Assembly (NCBI GenBank): GCA_003153655.1
Contig: PMAK01000052.1
Span: forward strand, 37,128-58,168
Length of the DNA: 21,041 nt
Direction of reading: 5' to 3'
Source of the DNA: Phycisphaerales bacterium
Lineage (GTDB): Bacteria; Planctomycetota; Phycisphaerae; Tepidisphaerales; Tepidisphaeraceae
The notes under the pieces were generated by a model that worked only from the letters and a program-made list of their open reading frames with translations, did no database searches and was not told where the DNA came from. A program made the position numbers and the translations under genes. Position 1 is the stretch's first letter. Every line of letters starts with the position of its first letter. This document shows, piece after piece, positions 7,530-15,634 of this stretch.

Positions 7530-7958
7530 ATGGCCGGTCCACAATTCATCACTCCTAAGTCTGTAAAACCTTCTCGGTCCGCCAAGCGTTTCACGCTTGC
7601 CGAGGCCAATCGGTCGCTCCCCCTGGTGCGCCGCATTGTGTCAGACGTCGTCAAAACCCACGACCAGATCACCGCGCTCCAGACGTCCCTCGATGCCGCC
7701 AAAGCCAAGGATCAGCCCACTCTTCAAACCCAGCTCGATCGCGCGGTCGAACATCTCCAAAACTACGTCGATGAGTTGCACGAAGTCGGCTGCGATCTGA
7801 AGGACTACCAGATGGGCCTGATCGATTTCATCGGCCGCCATCAGGGCCACGATGTCTGCCTCTGCTGGAAGCTCGGCGAAGAGAGCGTCGCCTATTGGCA
7901 CGAAATCCAAACCGGATTCGCCGGCCGTCAGCCCGTCTCAATCCTCGAAGAGAACTAG
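7530..7958 (+). CDS. DUF2203 family protein
   Basis: The product has 142 residues. It shows the family's hallmarks: RFTLAEANRSLPLVRRIVSDV near the N-terminus (residues 20-40), a central helical/coiled region (about 42-88), then LKDYQMGLIDFIGRHQGHDVCLCWKLGEESVAYWH and a TGFAGRQP ending (90-135). The family is widespread in bacteria and has no established biochemical role. It is soluble, with no signal or membrane segment. The ATG at 7530 has AAAGG about ten bases upstream and is served by the promoter at 7415-7442. It converges on queE, with 96 bases between the two stop codons. Confidence 0.88.
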   Translation: MAGPQFITPKSVKPSRSAKRFTLAEANRSLPLVRRIVSDVVKTHDQITALQTSLDAAKAKDQPTLQTQLDRAVEHLQNYVDELHEVGCDLKDYQMGLIDFIGRHQGHDVCLCWKLGEESVAYWHEIQTGFAGRQPVSILEEN

Positions 7959-8014
7959 TCATCCGTCAGGAAGGACAATAGTTAGCGGGCGACCGCAGGC
8001 CGCCGGGTTTCCCC

Positions 8015-8027
8015 ATGCAATTTGCAT
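8015..8027. repeat. 13-base palindrome in the convergent gap between the DUF2203 gene and queE
   Basis: ATGCAA-T-TTGCAT is a perfect palindrome flanked by C runs. It lies between two converging genes, where a bidirectional terminator might be expected, but the stem is AT-rich and no T-tract follows on either strand, so terminator function is doubtful. Confidence 0.25.
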
Positions 8028-8054
8028 CCCCCAATGAAGGCGCAATCCTACCTC

Positions 8055-8744
8055 CTAAGTCCCGCGCCGATTGCCATACAGCAGTACATGCAATCGCGGA
8101 CAAAAGCGGAATCCCTCCTGCTTGCAGACTTCGCTGATCCAGGCTGATCGTGCGTCCAGCGTCTTGCTGTCCGTCCCTTCTGGCATCAACTGCACATCGC
8201 TGGCCGACCATCCCTTGAGTTGCCCCAGCAAATCCCGAATCTCCCCCAAATCCGCCGGCTGGCAAACGACAAACTTCAACTGAAAATCCGGCGATAGATC
8301 GATGAATTGCTGAATCACCCCAACATTCAACCTCTTTTCTTCATGCGCCCGTGCAAATCGCCCCCCTTCCCGCTCGGTAGGTGTGGAGTTCGACAACTTG
8401 GGCGACAAACTCGCCAGATCCAACTTCACCGGCGCAAAAACCGTCGCGGCCGTCTCAATCGTGACGTGATATTCACGAGCCTTCAACGCATCGCATAGCT
8501 CCCCAATCTCCGGCATGATCATCGGCTCCCCGCCGGTCACCACGACATGCCGCCCCGGAAACTTCGCCACGCGCTCCAATATCGCACCCACCGAAACATC
8601 CTCCCCCTCCGGCTGCCAACTCGCATACGGCGTATCGCACCAAACGCACCGCAAATTGCACCCGCTCACCCGCACAAACGCCGACGGTATCCCCATCAGC
8701 TTCCCCTCGCCTTGAATCGAATAAAAAACTTCCGCCAGCCGCAT
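8055..8744 (-). CDS. queE: 7-carboxy-7-deazaguanine synthase QueE (radical SAM)
   Basis: The product has 229 residues. It converts 6-carboxytetrahydropterin to 7-carboxy-7-deazaguanine in the cytoplasm, a step towards preQ0 and queuosine in tRNA. The N-terminal FYSIQGEG motif (7-14) and the radical SAM cysteines C29, C33 and C36 (CNLRCVWC, followed by DTPYASW) are diagnostic; the CX3CX2C spacing is the standard one. VVTGGEPM (68-75) is the SAM-binding glycine-rich strand. The C-terminal ICP-type segment QLMPEGTD is also conserved in QueE. The start at 8744 has GAGG five bases upstream, seven bases after the cydB stop, so it appears to be the third gene of the cydA-cydB-queE unit. No other queuosine gene is in the window. 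Length is normal. Confidence 0.93.
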   Translation of the reverse strand: MRLAEVFYSIQGEGKLMGIPSAFVRVSGCNLRCVWCDTPYASWQPEGEDVSVGAILERVAKFPGRHVVVTGGEPMIMPEIGELCDALKAREYHVTIETAATVFAPVKLDLASLSPKLSNSTPTEREGGRFARAHEEKRLNVGVIQQFIDLSPDFQLKFVVCQPADLGEIRDLLGQLKGWSASDVQLMPEGTDSKTLDARSAWISEVCKQEGFRFCPRLHVLLYGNRRGT

Positions 8745-8751
8745 CGCAACC

Positions 8752-9753
8752 TCAGTGCAGATGTTCTCGCTTGAACGTGTGAAAAAGTAACCACATCGAC
8801 GGCAAAACCAATATCAATCCCACCGGCAAACTCCAAAGCACAAATCGCAAAGTCGCCGAAGGAGCCGCCGCCGGAACCAGTTGCACATCAGGATAAATGA
8901 GAAACTCCCGGTGCGCAATTCCCCAGCCCACGAGCAAAATCGCCACTTCTGCCGCGGCACAAGCACAACTCGCCACATAATGACGCCGAAACACCGCGAT
9001 TGCACTGCTTGCAAACAGCACCAATCCCACCACGACGACCGGCCAAGCCGGAAACGACAAGAGCTGCCGGACAAACCAAGGCGCATCTCTCATCGCCAAG
9101 CCCAGCACAATCGCCGAAAGCGCAGCCGTCGCCGTACCCGCGAAAATCGCCCGCCGCCGAAAATCCTCTCTCAATTCTCCCCGCGTCTCCACGACAAGAT
9201 AAACGGCCGCGAGATAAGCGCACGTCGAAAGAGCCAAAATGCCGCAACCAAGCGGATAAAGTTGCAACCAGGGCGCAACATGATCCGATCCCGTGATCAC
9301 CGCGCCAGCCGCACTGACACGCAATCCACCCGCCGTAACCGCGCCAAAAGAAGCCCCAAGCAGGACAGGCGAGATAATGCTGGCAACGCCGAAAACCTTT
9401 CCCCAATGATGCGGCGCCGCTCCATATTTACGGAAAATAAAAGCCGCACCGCGCAACATGATCCCCAGTAGAATCAGGTGCAGCGGGACGAACAACCCCA
9501 CGCACAAAGCCGAATAACCTTGCGGAAAACAAGTGAATAGCGTCACAAGCACGAAAATCAACCAGATATGGTTTGCTTCCCAAACCGGCCCCATCGCATG
9601 GCCAACCGCATGACGCTGTTGACTCTTTCGCGGACCACTCGCCAGCAAATCCCAAACGCCCCCGCCAAAGTCCGCCCCGCCCAACAGCGTATACGCGATC
9701 AATCCGGCCAATGCCGAGGCAGCGCACAGATAGGCCAGGTCCGCGTGCGTCAT
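8752..9753 (-). CDS. cydB: Cytochrome bd-type quinol oxidase subunit II
   Basis: The product has 333 residues and about eight membrane helices. It partners CydA in the bd-type terminal oxidase of the cytoplasmic membrane, reducing oxygen with quinol. Family signatures visible include GADFGGGVWDLL (26-37), GPVWEANHIWLIFVLV (55-70), and PLHLILLGIMLRGAAFIFRKYG (around 90-111). It is shorter than the E. coli subunit (about 380), as is common in the shorter CydA/CioA class. The ATG overlaps the cydA stop (ATGA, 9753-9750), showing tight translational coupling. The small CydX subunit is not visible downstream; queE follows directly. Whether the enzyme is cyanide-insensitive cannot be read from sequence. 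Confidence 0.93.
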   Translation of the reverse strand: MTHADLAYLCAASALAGLIAYTLLGGADFGGGVWDLLASGPRKSQQRHAVGHAMGPVWEANHIWLIFVLVTLFTCFPQGYSALCVGLFVPLHLILLGIMLRGAAFIFRKYGAAPHHWGKVFGVASIISPVLLGASFGAVTAGGLRVSAAGAVITGSDHVAPWLQLYPLGCGILALSTCAYLAAVYLVVETRGELREDFRRRAIFAGTATAALSAIVLGLAMRDAPWFVRQLLSFPAWPVVVVGLVLFASSAIAVFRRHYVASCACAAAEVAILLVGWGIAHREFLIYPDVQLVPAAAPSATLRFVLWSLPVGLILVLPSMWLLFHTFKREHLH

Positions 9754-11072
9754 CGCAAAACCTCTACGCTCTCAGCACCCGGCGCATATTTTCCTCTTCG
9801 TATCAGCAATATCACAATCACCGCCAGCGAAACGTAAAGCAGCGCGAACGCGAAGAAAACGAACGGCACCTGCGCACTCGGCGTCACCGCATCTTTGGTC
9901 AGCATAATTCCCTGGATAATCCAAGGCTGACGCCCCAACTCCGTCACAAACCACCCCGCCTCAAGTGCCACCAATCCAAGCGGGCCGACGATAACAAGCA
10001 TCCACAGGACTGTCCTGATCTCAAACACCCGCTGACGGCGCACCGCAAATTCAACCCAGAATATGATCGTGGCAATCGCAATGATCGTTCCGCACACGGC
10101 CATCAAATCAAAAGCCCAGTGTACAACCCGCACGTTCGGCCATAGAGCCTGCGGAATATCGTTCAATCCCGTCACGCGAGCGGAAAAATCATGCGCCGCC
10201 AGAAAACTGAGTAAATCGGGAATCTCGATGGAATCCCGGTCGGTGCGCGCCTTCAGATCGGGAAACCCGCCCAGGTGCATCGGCGCATGTGTTCTCGTCT
10301 CAAATTCCGCTTCCATCGCGGCAAACTTCGCCGGCTGCGTGCGATAAACAAACTTGGCAATCGCATCGCCGCTCATCGGCTGCAAAATCGCCGCGATGCC
10401 GCCAATAGACATGCACACAAGCATCGCGCTGCGGCAATACGCATCCCGCCGCCCCTTGAGCAGCGCCATCGCATAAATCCCCGCCATCAGCAGCGGCACC
10501 GCCTCATAACACGCCAGCGTCGAATGAATCGACATCACCACCCACGCATACGTTCGGAAAATCGCCGACGGATCTGTCGAAATCACCTTCCCCGCCGCAT
10601 CCATCTTGAACCCGACCGGCAACTGCATCCACGCATTCACCGCCAGCACGAGCGCTCCAGATGCCGCCCCGCTCAATGCAATCACGCCCGCGCAAAGCCA
10701 ATGCGTCACCGGCTTCAGTCTCCGCCAACCATACAGGTACAACCCAATAAAAATCCCCTCGATGAAAAACGCGAACCCCTCCAGTCCAAACGCCTGCCCC
10801 ACCGCCGCCCCCATCACCTGCATATATTTCGGCCACAAAAGCCCCAGCTCAAACGACAACGCCGTCCCCGAAATCGCCCCGATCGCAAAAAGTAATCCCG
10901 TCACCTTCGCCCATCGACGCGCAAGGCGAAGATAATGCTGCTCACCGCTCCAAAGAAATAGCCCCTCGACCACAAAGATCGCCAGCGGCAGCGCAATTCC
11001 AATCGCCGCGAACACAATGTGGAATGCCAAAGACATTCCCATCTGCGCCCGTGCAAAAGCCAACCTGTCCAC
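9750..11072 (-). CDS. cydA: Cytochrome bd-type quinol oxidase subunit I
   Basis: The product has 440 residues. Expected haem and proton-path residues are present: His18 (AFHIVFA), Glu98 and Glu105 (FGLEGFAFFIEG), His183 (MSIHSTLACYE), Met322 (WAFDLM), and Glu376 in GWFVTELGRQPW. The quinol loop retains QPAKFAAMEAEF (244-255) but the protein lacks the long Q-loop insertion of E. coli CydA (about 520 residues), placing it in the short-loop class. A GTG at 11072 is used, with AAGGA about eight bases upstream; an ATG nearby is out of frame. It heads the cydA-cydB-queE unit and is preceded by a CRP/FNR-type palindrome at 11112-11129, suggesting regulation by oxygen or carbon status. Confidence 0.94.
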   Translation of the reverse strand: MDRLAFARAQMGMSLAFHIVFAAIGIALPLAIFVVEGLFLWSGEQHYLRLARRWAKVTGLLFAIGAISGTALSFELGLLWPKYMQVMGAAVGQAFGLEGFAFFIEGIFIGLYLYGWRRLKPVTHWLCAGVIALSGAASGALVLAVNAWMQLPVGFKMDAAGKVISTDPSAIFRTYAWVVMSIHSTLACYEAVPLLMAGIYAMALLKGRRDAYCRSAMLVCMSIGGIAAILQPMSGDAIAKFVYRTQPAKFAAMEAEFETRTHAPMHLGGFPDLKARTDRDSIEIPDLLSFLAAHDFSARVTGLNDIPQALWPNVRVVHWAFDLMAVCGTIIAIATIIFWVEFAVRRQRVFEIRTVLWMLVIVGPLGLVALEAGWFVTELGRQPWIIQGIMLTKDAVTPSAQVPFVFFAFALLYVSLAVIVILLIRRGKYAPGAESVEVLR

Positions 11073-11111
11073 GAACTCATTCCTTGCGGCCGCAAACCCT
11101 GTCAGCCGACT

Positions 11112-11129
11112 TTGTGAATTTTATCACAA
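11112..11129. promoter_or_regulatory. CRP/FNR-family type operator upstream of cydA
   Basis: TTGTGA-N6-TCACAA is a perfect palindrome matching the CRP consensus TGTGA-N6-TCACA, plus one further base on each side. It lies 40 to 57 bases upstream of the cydA start, between nth and cydA. On the cydA strand it overlaps TAAAAT, a possible -10 element, so binding there would more likely repress than activate. Control of a terminal oxidase by a CRP/FNR-family protein is well known elsewhere, but the regulator is not in this window. Confidence 0.55.
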
Positions 11130-11186
11130 TGCCCCGCTAAAGTCGAAATAAGCAGGGTGAAAACTCAAAAAGCGTAACGAAATGTA

Positions 11187-11885
11187 TCAAAGCGCAACAT
11201 CGCGATCTTTGATGATCCGCGGCCCTGTCGGACACTCCGCGAAGATCGGGCATCGCTCACAACCCGGCGACCGCGCCGTACAAATCGCCCGCCCATGATG
11301 AATCATCAGGTGCGGCCAAAGCGTCCATTGCTCCTGCGGCACCACCTCCATCAGATCAATCTCAATCTTCTCCGGCGTCGTCTGCCGCGTCAGTTCCAAT
11401 CGCTGGCTCAACCGCGAAACATGCGTATCAACCACCACCCCGATGTTCTTCCCAAACGCATTCCCCAGAACAACATTCGCCGTCTTCCGCCCCACTCCCG
11501 CAAGCGCGGTCAGTTCCTCCATGGTCTCCGGCACGCGCCCACCATGCTTTTCCAGCAGCGACGCCGCCATCGATCGAATGCTCTTCGCCTTGCTCCGAAA
11601 AAATCCGGTCGATTGAATGTCCTTCTCCAAATCCCCCTCGGGCGATTTCGCGAAGTCCGCCGCCGTCTTGAATTTCTTGAATAACCCCTTCGTAACCAGG
11701 TTCACCCGCTTATCCGTGCACTGGGCCGATAGAATCGTCGCAACGAGCAATTGCAACGGCGTTCGATAATCCAGACTGCACTTCGCACCCGGATAGACAG
11801 ACTGAAGAATGCGTAAAATCACCCCCGCCCGCTGGCGCCTTTGCTGCAGCGAACTCCCACGTGCCTTGGCCATACGCAAACTCAT
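11187..11885 (-). CDS. nth: Endonuclease III (DNA glycosylase/AP lyase)
   Basis: The product has 232 residues. It removes oxidised pyrimidines and cuts the resulting abasic site in base-excision repair. Visible features: LLVATILSAQCTDKRVN (47-62), the helix-hairpin-helix LAGVGRKTANVVL with catalytic Lys134, VDTHVSRLSQRL with catalytic Asp153, and the C-terminal 4Fe-4S cluster cysteines C202, C209, C212 and C218 in the standard CX6CX2CX5C spacing. Length is slightly above the E. coli enzyme (211) because of an N-terminal basic extension. The ATG at 11885 overlaps the stop of the DUF4149 gene by four bases (ATGA), so the two are co-translated. An in-frame ATG at 11873 (MAKARG) is another possible start. 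Confidence 0.95.
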   Translation of the reverse strand: MSLRMAKARGSSLQQRRQRAGVILRILQSVYPGAKCSLDYRTPLQLLVATILSAQCTDKRVNLVTKGLFKKFKTAADFAKSPEGDLEKDIQSTGFFRSKAKSIRSMAASLLEKHGGRVPETMEELTALAGVGRKTANVVLGNAFGKNIGVVVDTHVSRLSQRLELTRQTTPEKIEIDLMEVVPQEQWTLWPHLMIHHGRAICTARSPGCERCPIFAECPTGPRIIKDRDVAL

Positions 11886-12454
11886 CCGCCCGTATGAAAT
11901 GTAATAGGCCGGCTGATATTCCCACTGAACAAAATAATTCCCAGCAGCAGAAACACCAGCACCATCAACAGCATCTCGCTGTCCCGCTGAAGCCGATCCA
12001 GCCGCTCGCTGGCTGCATTCGCCTTGTCCGGATCATCCGCATCATCAATATACGCCTGCCGGGTCTTCATCACCTTCGGCCAAAGCACCCATCCGTTGTA
12101 AATCACCACAACCGTCGCAGCTAGAAAAAGCCCCGAGCGCACAAACGCCGACGCCTTGTTCCACGTGTCAGACAAATCGACCAGAAACCACTGCGATATA
12201 ATCGTCAAAAACAAAATCGCCGCGCATACAACTTCCACGCGCGTCAGAGCCGAAATGAGATTCCCAACGATCGCCCCCGCGAGCAGCGTCGAATGCTGGT
12301 CGTCAAGATTAACACTCAGCACATGCGGAAGCAGCGGCTTATTCTCCCTCACCGTGCGATGAATCGCCTGCACCGCCACCCCAATAAACATCGCCCCGCC
12401 GAACCACATCGACAGCGCCAGCCAGTACACCGTCTGCACGAGCTGAAATAACAT
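11882..12454 (-). CDS. DUF4149-like (TMEM205-type) membrane protein
   Basis: The product has 190 residues. It has four to five hydrophobic helices (about 3-28, 56-69, 73-93, 105-128, 162-178). The first helix contains WLALSMWFGGAMFIGVAV, characteristic of DUF4149/TMEM205-like proteins, whose function in bacteria is unknown. A polar segment of about 30 residues (DDADDPDKANAASERLDRLQRD) precedes the last helix. It overlaps nth by four bases, yet no functional link with DNA repair is obvious. The ATG at 12454 has only a weak GGGA immediately upstream; a promoter-like pair at 12461-12488 would give an almost leaderless mRNA. Confidence 0.7.
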   Translation of the reverse strand: MLFQLVQTVYWLALSMWFGGAMFIGVAVQAIHRTVRENKPLLPHVLSVNLDDQHSTLLAGAIVGNLISALTRVEVVCAAILFLTIISQWFLVDLSDTWNKASAFVRSGLFLAATVVVIYNGWVLWPKVMKTRQAYIDDADDPDKANAASERLDRLQRDSEMLLMVLVFLLLGIILFSGNISRPITFHTGG

Positions 12455-12460
12455 TCCCGA

Positions 12461-12488
12461 AGCGTAGAGGCGCGGCAGATAAAGTCAA
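12461..12488 (-). promoter_or_regulatory. Weak promoter candidate for the DUF4149-nth unit
   Basis: On the minus strand TTGACT (12488-12483) is followed after 16 bases by TACGCT (12466-12461). The -35 is good (five of six), the -10 poor (three of six). Transcription would begin at or next to the ATG at 12454. Confidence 0.25.
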
Positions 12489-12512
12489 TCGCGGTCCGAT
12501 CTTTCCGCCGTG

Positions 12513-12956
12513 CTATGGCCATCTCCCATGACCCTCCACCCACGTTGAACTTCGATCCGACCAGATTTCCTTTTTCCAGATCGTGGCCTCCGCCTTGATC
12601 CGGTCGATCAGAAAACGGCACGCCTCAAACGCCTCCGCCCGATGCGGCGTCGAGACCACGATCAACACCGATGGCTGCCCCACATCCACCCGCCCAATTC
12701 GGTGAAGCATCACAATCCGACTGATCGGCCAGCGCCGCCGCGCTTCTTCTGCCAGCCGACGCATCTGCGCTGTCGCCATCTCTTCATATGCTTCGTAATC
12801 CAGGGAAATAACTTCCCGCCCCGCCGCCGAATCCCGCCGCGTGATCCCCAAAAACAAAGCAATTGCCCCGCTGTCACTCCCGCCGGCATCGCTCACCGCG
12901 GCGTTGACATCCAGCGGCGTCGATTGCAAGCCAATCACATCGTCCTTTTGCTCCAT
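12513..12956 (-). CDS. moaE: Molybdopterin synthase catalytic subunit MoaE
   Basis: The product has 147 residues. With MoaD it transfers sulfur to cyclic pyranopterin monophosphate to make molybdopterin. Conserved segments include GAIALFLGITR (30-40), LDYEAYEEMA (52-61), MLHRIGRVDVGQPSV (83-97) and the active-site run HRAEAFEACRFLIDRIKAEATIWKKE with Lys121 and Lys128. Length matches the family (about 140-150). Its ATG lies three bases after the moaD stop; GGTGGGTGAGGG there overlaps the moaD stop codon, so expression is coupled. No other moa/moe gene is visible nearby. It is the last gene of the isomerase-moaD-moaE unit. Confidence 0.94.
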   Translation of the reverse strand: MEQKDDVIGLQSTPLDVNAAVSDAGGSDSGAIALFLGITRRDSAAGREVISLDYEAYEEMATAQMRRLAEEARRRWPISRIVMLHRIGRVDVGQPSVLIVVSTPHRAEAFEACRFLIDRIKAEATIWKKEIWSDRSSTWVEGHGRWP

Positions 12957-12959
12957 CCC

Positions 12960-13205
12960 TCACCCACCGCTCACTGGCGGAATCAGCGCCAATTCATCCC
13001 CATCGTGCAACGAATCCCCCGCCTTGGCATAACAAAGATTCACCGCTGCAACCGCCCTTGGAAGCAATTCCGCAATCGCGCCAAATCGCCGGCCCACTTC
13101 TTCCATCGCAGCCGCAACAGTCGCTCCATCAACCAACTCAATCTCCATCTCCGAAACCCCACTGCGCTCCCGCAAAACAGCGAACATTCGCAGCCGTACT
13201 TTCAT
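12960..13205 (-). CDS. moaD: Molybdopterin synthase sulfur carrier subunit MoaD
   Basis: The product has 81 residues with a ubiquitin-like fold. The C-terminal Gly-Gly (PPVSGG at the very end) is the site of adenylation and thiocarboxylation before sulfur is passed to the MoaE active site. The DGDELALIPPVSGG tail is diagnostic. The ATG at 13205 has GAGG five bases upstream. It lies between the sugar isomerase-like gene (14-base gap) and moaE (three-base gap) on the same strand. Confidence 0.93.
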   Translation of the reverse strand: MKVRLRMFAVLRERSGVSEMEIELVDGATVAAAMEEVGRRFGAIAELLPRAVAAVNLCYAKAGDSLHDGDELALIPPVSGG

Positions 13206-13219
13206 GTTGACCTCGGCGC

Positions 13220-14245
13220 CTAACGATCGAACTGTGCATCAAACGCGATCGCCGATGGCTCAAAATCGATCTTTCTCACAAACGCCGCCGCCTCCGTCGC
13301 GCCATGCTCGCGATCCATTCGGCTGTCCTCCCACTCCACGCTAAGCGGGCCGCCATAACCAATGTCATTCAAGGCAACGATAATCTCCTCGAAATTGATA
13401 TCTCCGTGGCCCAGACTGCGGAAATCCCAATACCGCCGCGGATCAGCGAAATTCGTATTCCCGCCGAAAACGCCCACCGTCCCATCGCCGTGACCCCACC
13501 AGGCATCTTTCATGTGCACGTGATAAATCCGTTTCGCAAACGTTCGAATGAATTTCACATAGTCCACGCCCTGATATCCAAGATGCGACGGATCGTAATT
13601 GAAGCCAAACCGCTTGTGCCCCTTCACGGCCGCAATGGCTCGCTCAGCCGTAACGATGTCAAACGCGATCTCCGTCGGATGAACCTCCAGCCCAAAGTTC
13701 ACATCTGCCTTGTCGAACGCATCCAGAATCGGCATCCACCGCTTCGCAAAATCATCAAATCCATTCTGCCAGTATTTCTGGTCCGTCGGCGGAAATGCAT
13801 AAATGCTGTGCCAAACACTCGATCCCGTAAATCCATTCACCACGGCCGGGAATCCCGTCGGCTCGGGTGCCGCATCAATAAATTTCCGGCAAGCCTTGGC
13901 CGTCTCAATCATCCGCTTGGCCGCGCGCTTGCGAACGCCTTCCGCTTCGCCATCACCCCAAACATCCGGCGGCAAAATCTGCTTATGCCGACCATCAATG
14001 TTGTCGCACACAGCCTGCCCAACCAGATGCGCGCTGATCGCGAACGCCCGGAGTCCGTATCGCTGGAGAATCTCCCATCGTCCCTTGCAATATCCCTTGT
14101 CCGCCAAAGCCGCCTGAACGTCGAAATGATCGCCCCAGCAGGCCAGTTCCAAACCGTCATAACCAAATTTCTTCGCCTTCTGGCAAACCTGTTCAAATTT
14201 CAAATCAGCCCATTGGCCGGTAAATAAAGTAACGGGACGCGGCAT
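13220..14245 (-). CDS. Sugar phosphate isomerase/epimerase-like TIM-barrel protein
   Basis: The product has 341 residues and belongs to the xylose isomerase-like TIM-barrel superfamily (AP endonuclease 2 fold). Likely metal ligands are Glu187 (GLEVHPTE), Asp218 (NYDPSHLG), His244 ([11 protein letters not shown]) and Glu304 or Glu306 ([11 protein letters not shown]). [16 protein letters not shown] (28-42) is the typical first barrel strand. It is cytoplasmic with no signal peptide. The substrate cannot be deduced; many relatives are oxidised-sugar or inositol catabolism enzymes. The ATG at 14245 has AGGAG upstream. It leads an operon with moaD and moaE, an association with no evident biochemical logic, and is transcribed divergently from trpB. 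Confidence 0.88.
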   Translation of the reverse strand: MPRPVTLFTGQWADLKFEQVCQKAKKFGYDGLELACWGDHFDVQAALADKGYCKGRWEILQRYGLRAFAISAHLVGQAVCDNIDGRHKQILPPDVWGDGEAEGVRKRAAKRMIETAKACRKFIDAAPEPTGFPAVVNGFTGSSVWHSIYAFPPTDQKYWQNGFDDFAKRWMPILDAFDKADVNFGLEVHPTEIAFDIVTAERAIAAVKGHKRFGFNYDPSHLGYQGVDYVKFIRTFAKRIYHVHMKDAWWGHGDGTVGVFGGNTNFADPRRYWDFRSLGHGDINFEEIIVALNDIGYGGPLSVEWEDSRMDREHGATEAAAFVRKIDFEPSAIAFDAQFDR

Positions 14246-14295
14246 GTGGTTTCTCCTGGTCAGATGCTATTCACAAAGCGTTTACGACACTCCGA

Positions 14296-14324
14296 ATAAG
14301 ACATTTACGCCTGTTACTTGTCAA
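14296..14324 (-). promoter_or_regulatory. Promoter for the isomerase-moaD-moaE unit
   Basis: On the minus strand a perfect TTGACA (14324-14319) is followed after 17 bases by TCTTAT (14301-14296), four of six matches. Transcription would begin near 14289, leaving a leader of about 44 bases that contains AGGAG before the ATG at 14245. Its -35 overlaps the -35 of the divergent trpB promoter. Confidence 0.5.
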
Positions 14325-14344
14325 TCGCCCACGCGTGATACAAT
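14318..14344 (+). promoter_or_regulatory. Promoter for trpB, predicted leaderless start
   Basis: TTGTCA (14318-14323, five of six) and TACAAT (14339-14344, five of six) are separated by 15 bases, slightly short. The ATG of trpB at 14352 falls seven to eight bases after the -10, so the transcript would start at or beside the A of the ATG. The AAGG just upstream would then lie outside the mRNA. Confidence 0.45.
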
Positions 14345-14351
14345 AAGGCAA

Positions 14352-15551
<1,200 letters not shown>

Positions 15552-15634
15552 TCCTCACGGCCCGCAGCCAGCTGAACATCCTTGCATCAATTGATCGATG
15601 ACCCTTATCATCGCCGACTCGTCGGGAACAGATT

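Noticed and set aside
8745..8751. Separate small CydX subunit gene after cydB
   Set aside because: queE starts seven bases after cydB, leaving no room for one.
8881..9471. Rightward 196-codon open frame
   Set aside because: Antisense to cydB, with the same Arg/Lys-rich shadow composition.
10275..10895. Rightward 206-codon Arg/His-rich open frame
   Set aside because: Antisense to cydA; composition is typical of a reverse reading of a membrane protein gene.
11112..11129. Inverted repeat as a terminator for nth
   Set aside because: The stem is AT-rich with only six pairs and no T-tract follows, whereas the sequence fits a CRP/FNR-type operator very well.
13304..14227. Rightward 307-codon open frame
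   Set aside because: Antisense to the sugar isomerase-like gene; no motifs or ribosome site.
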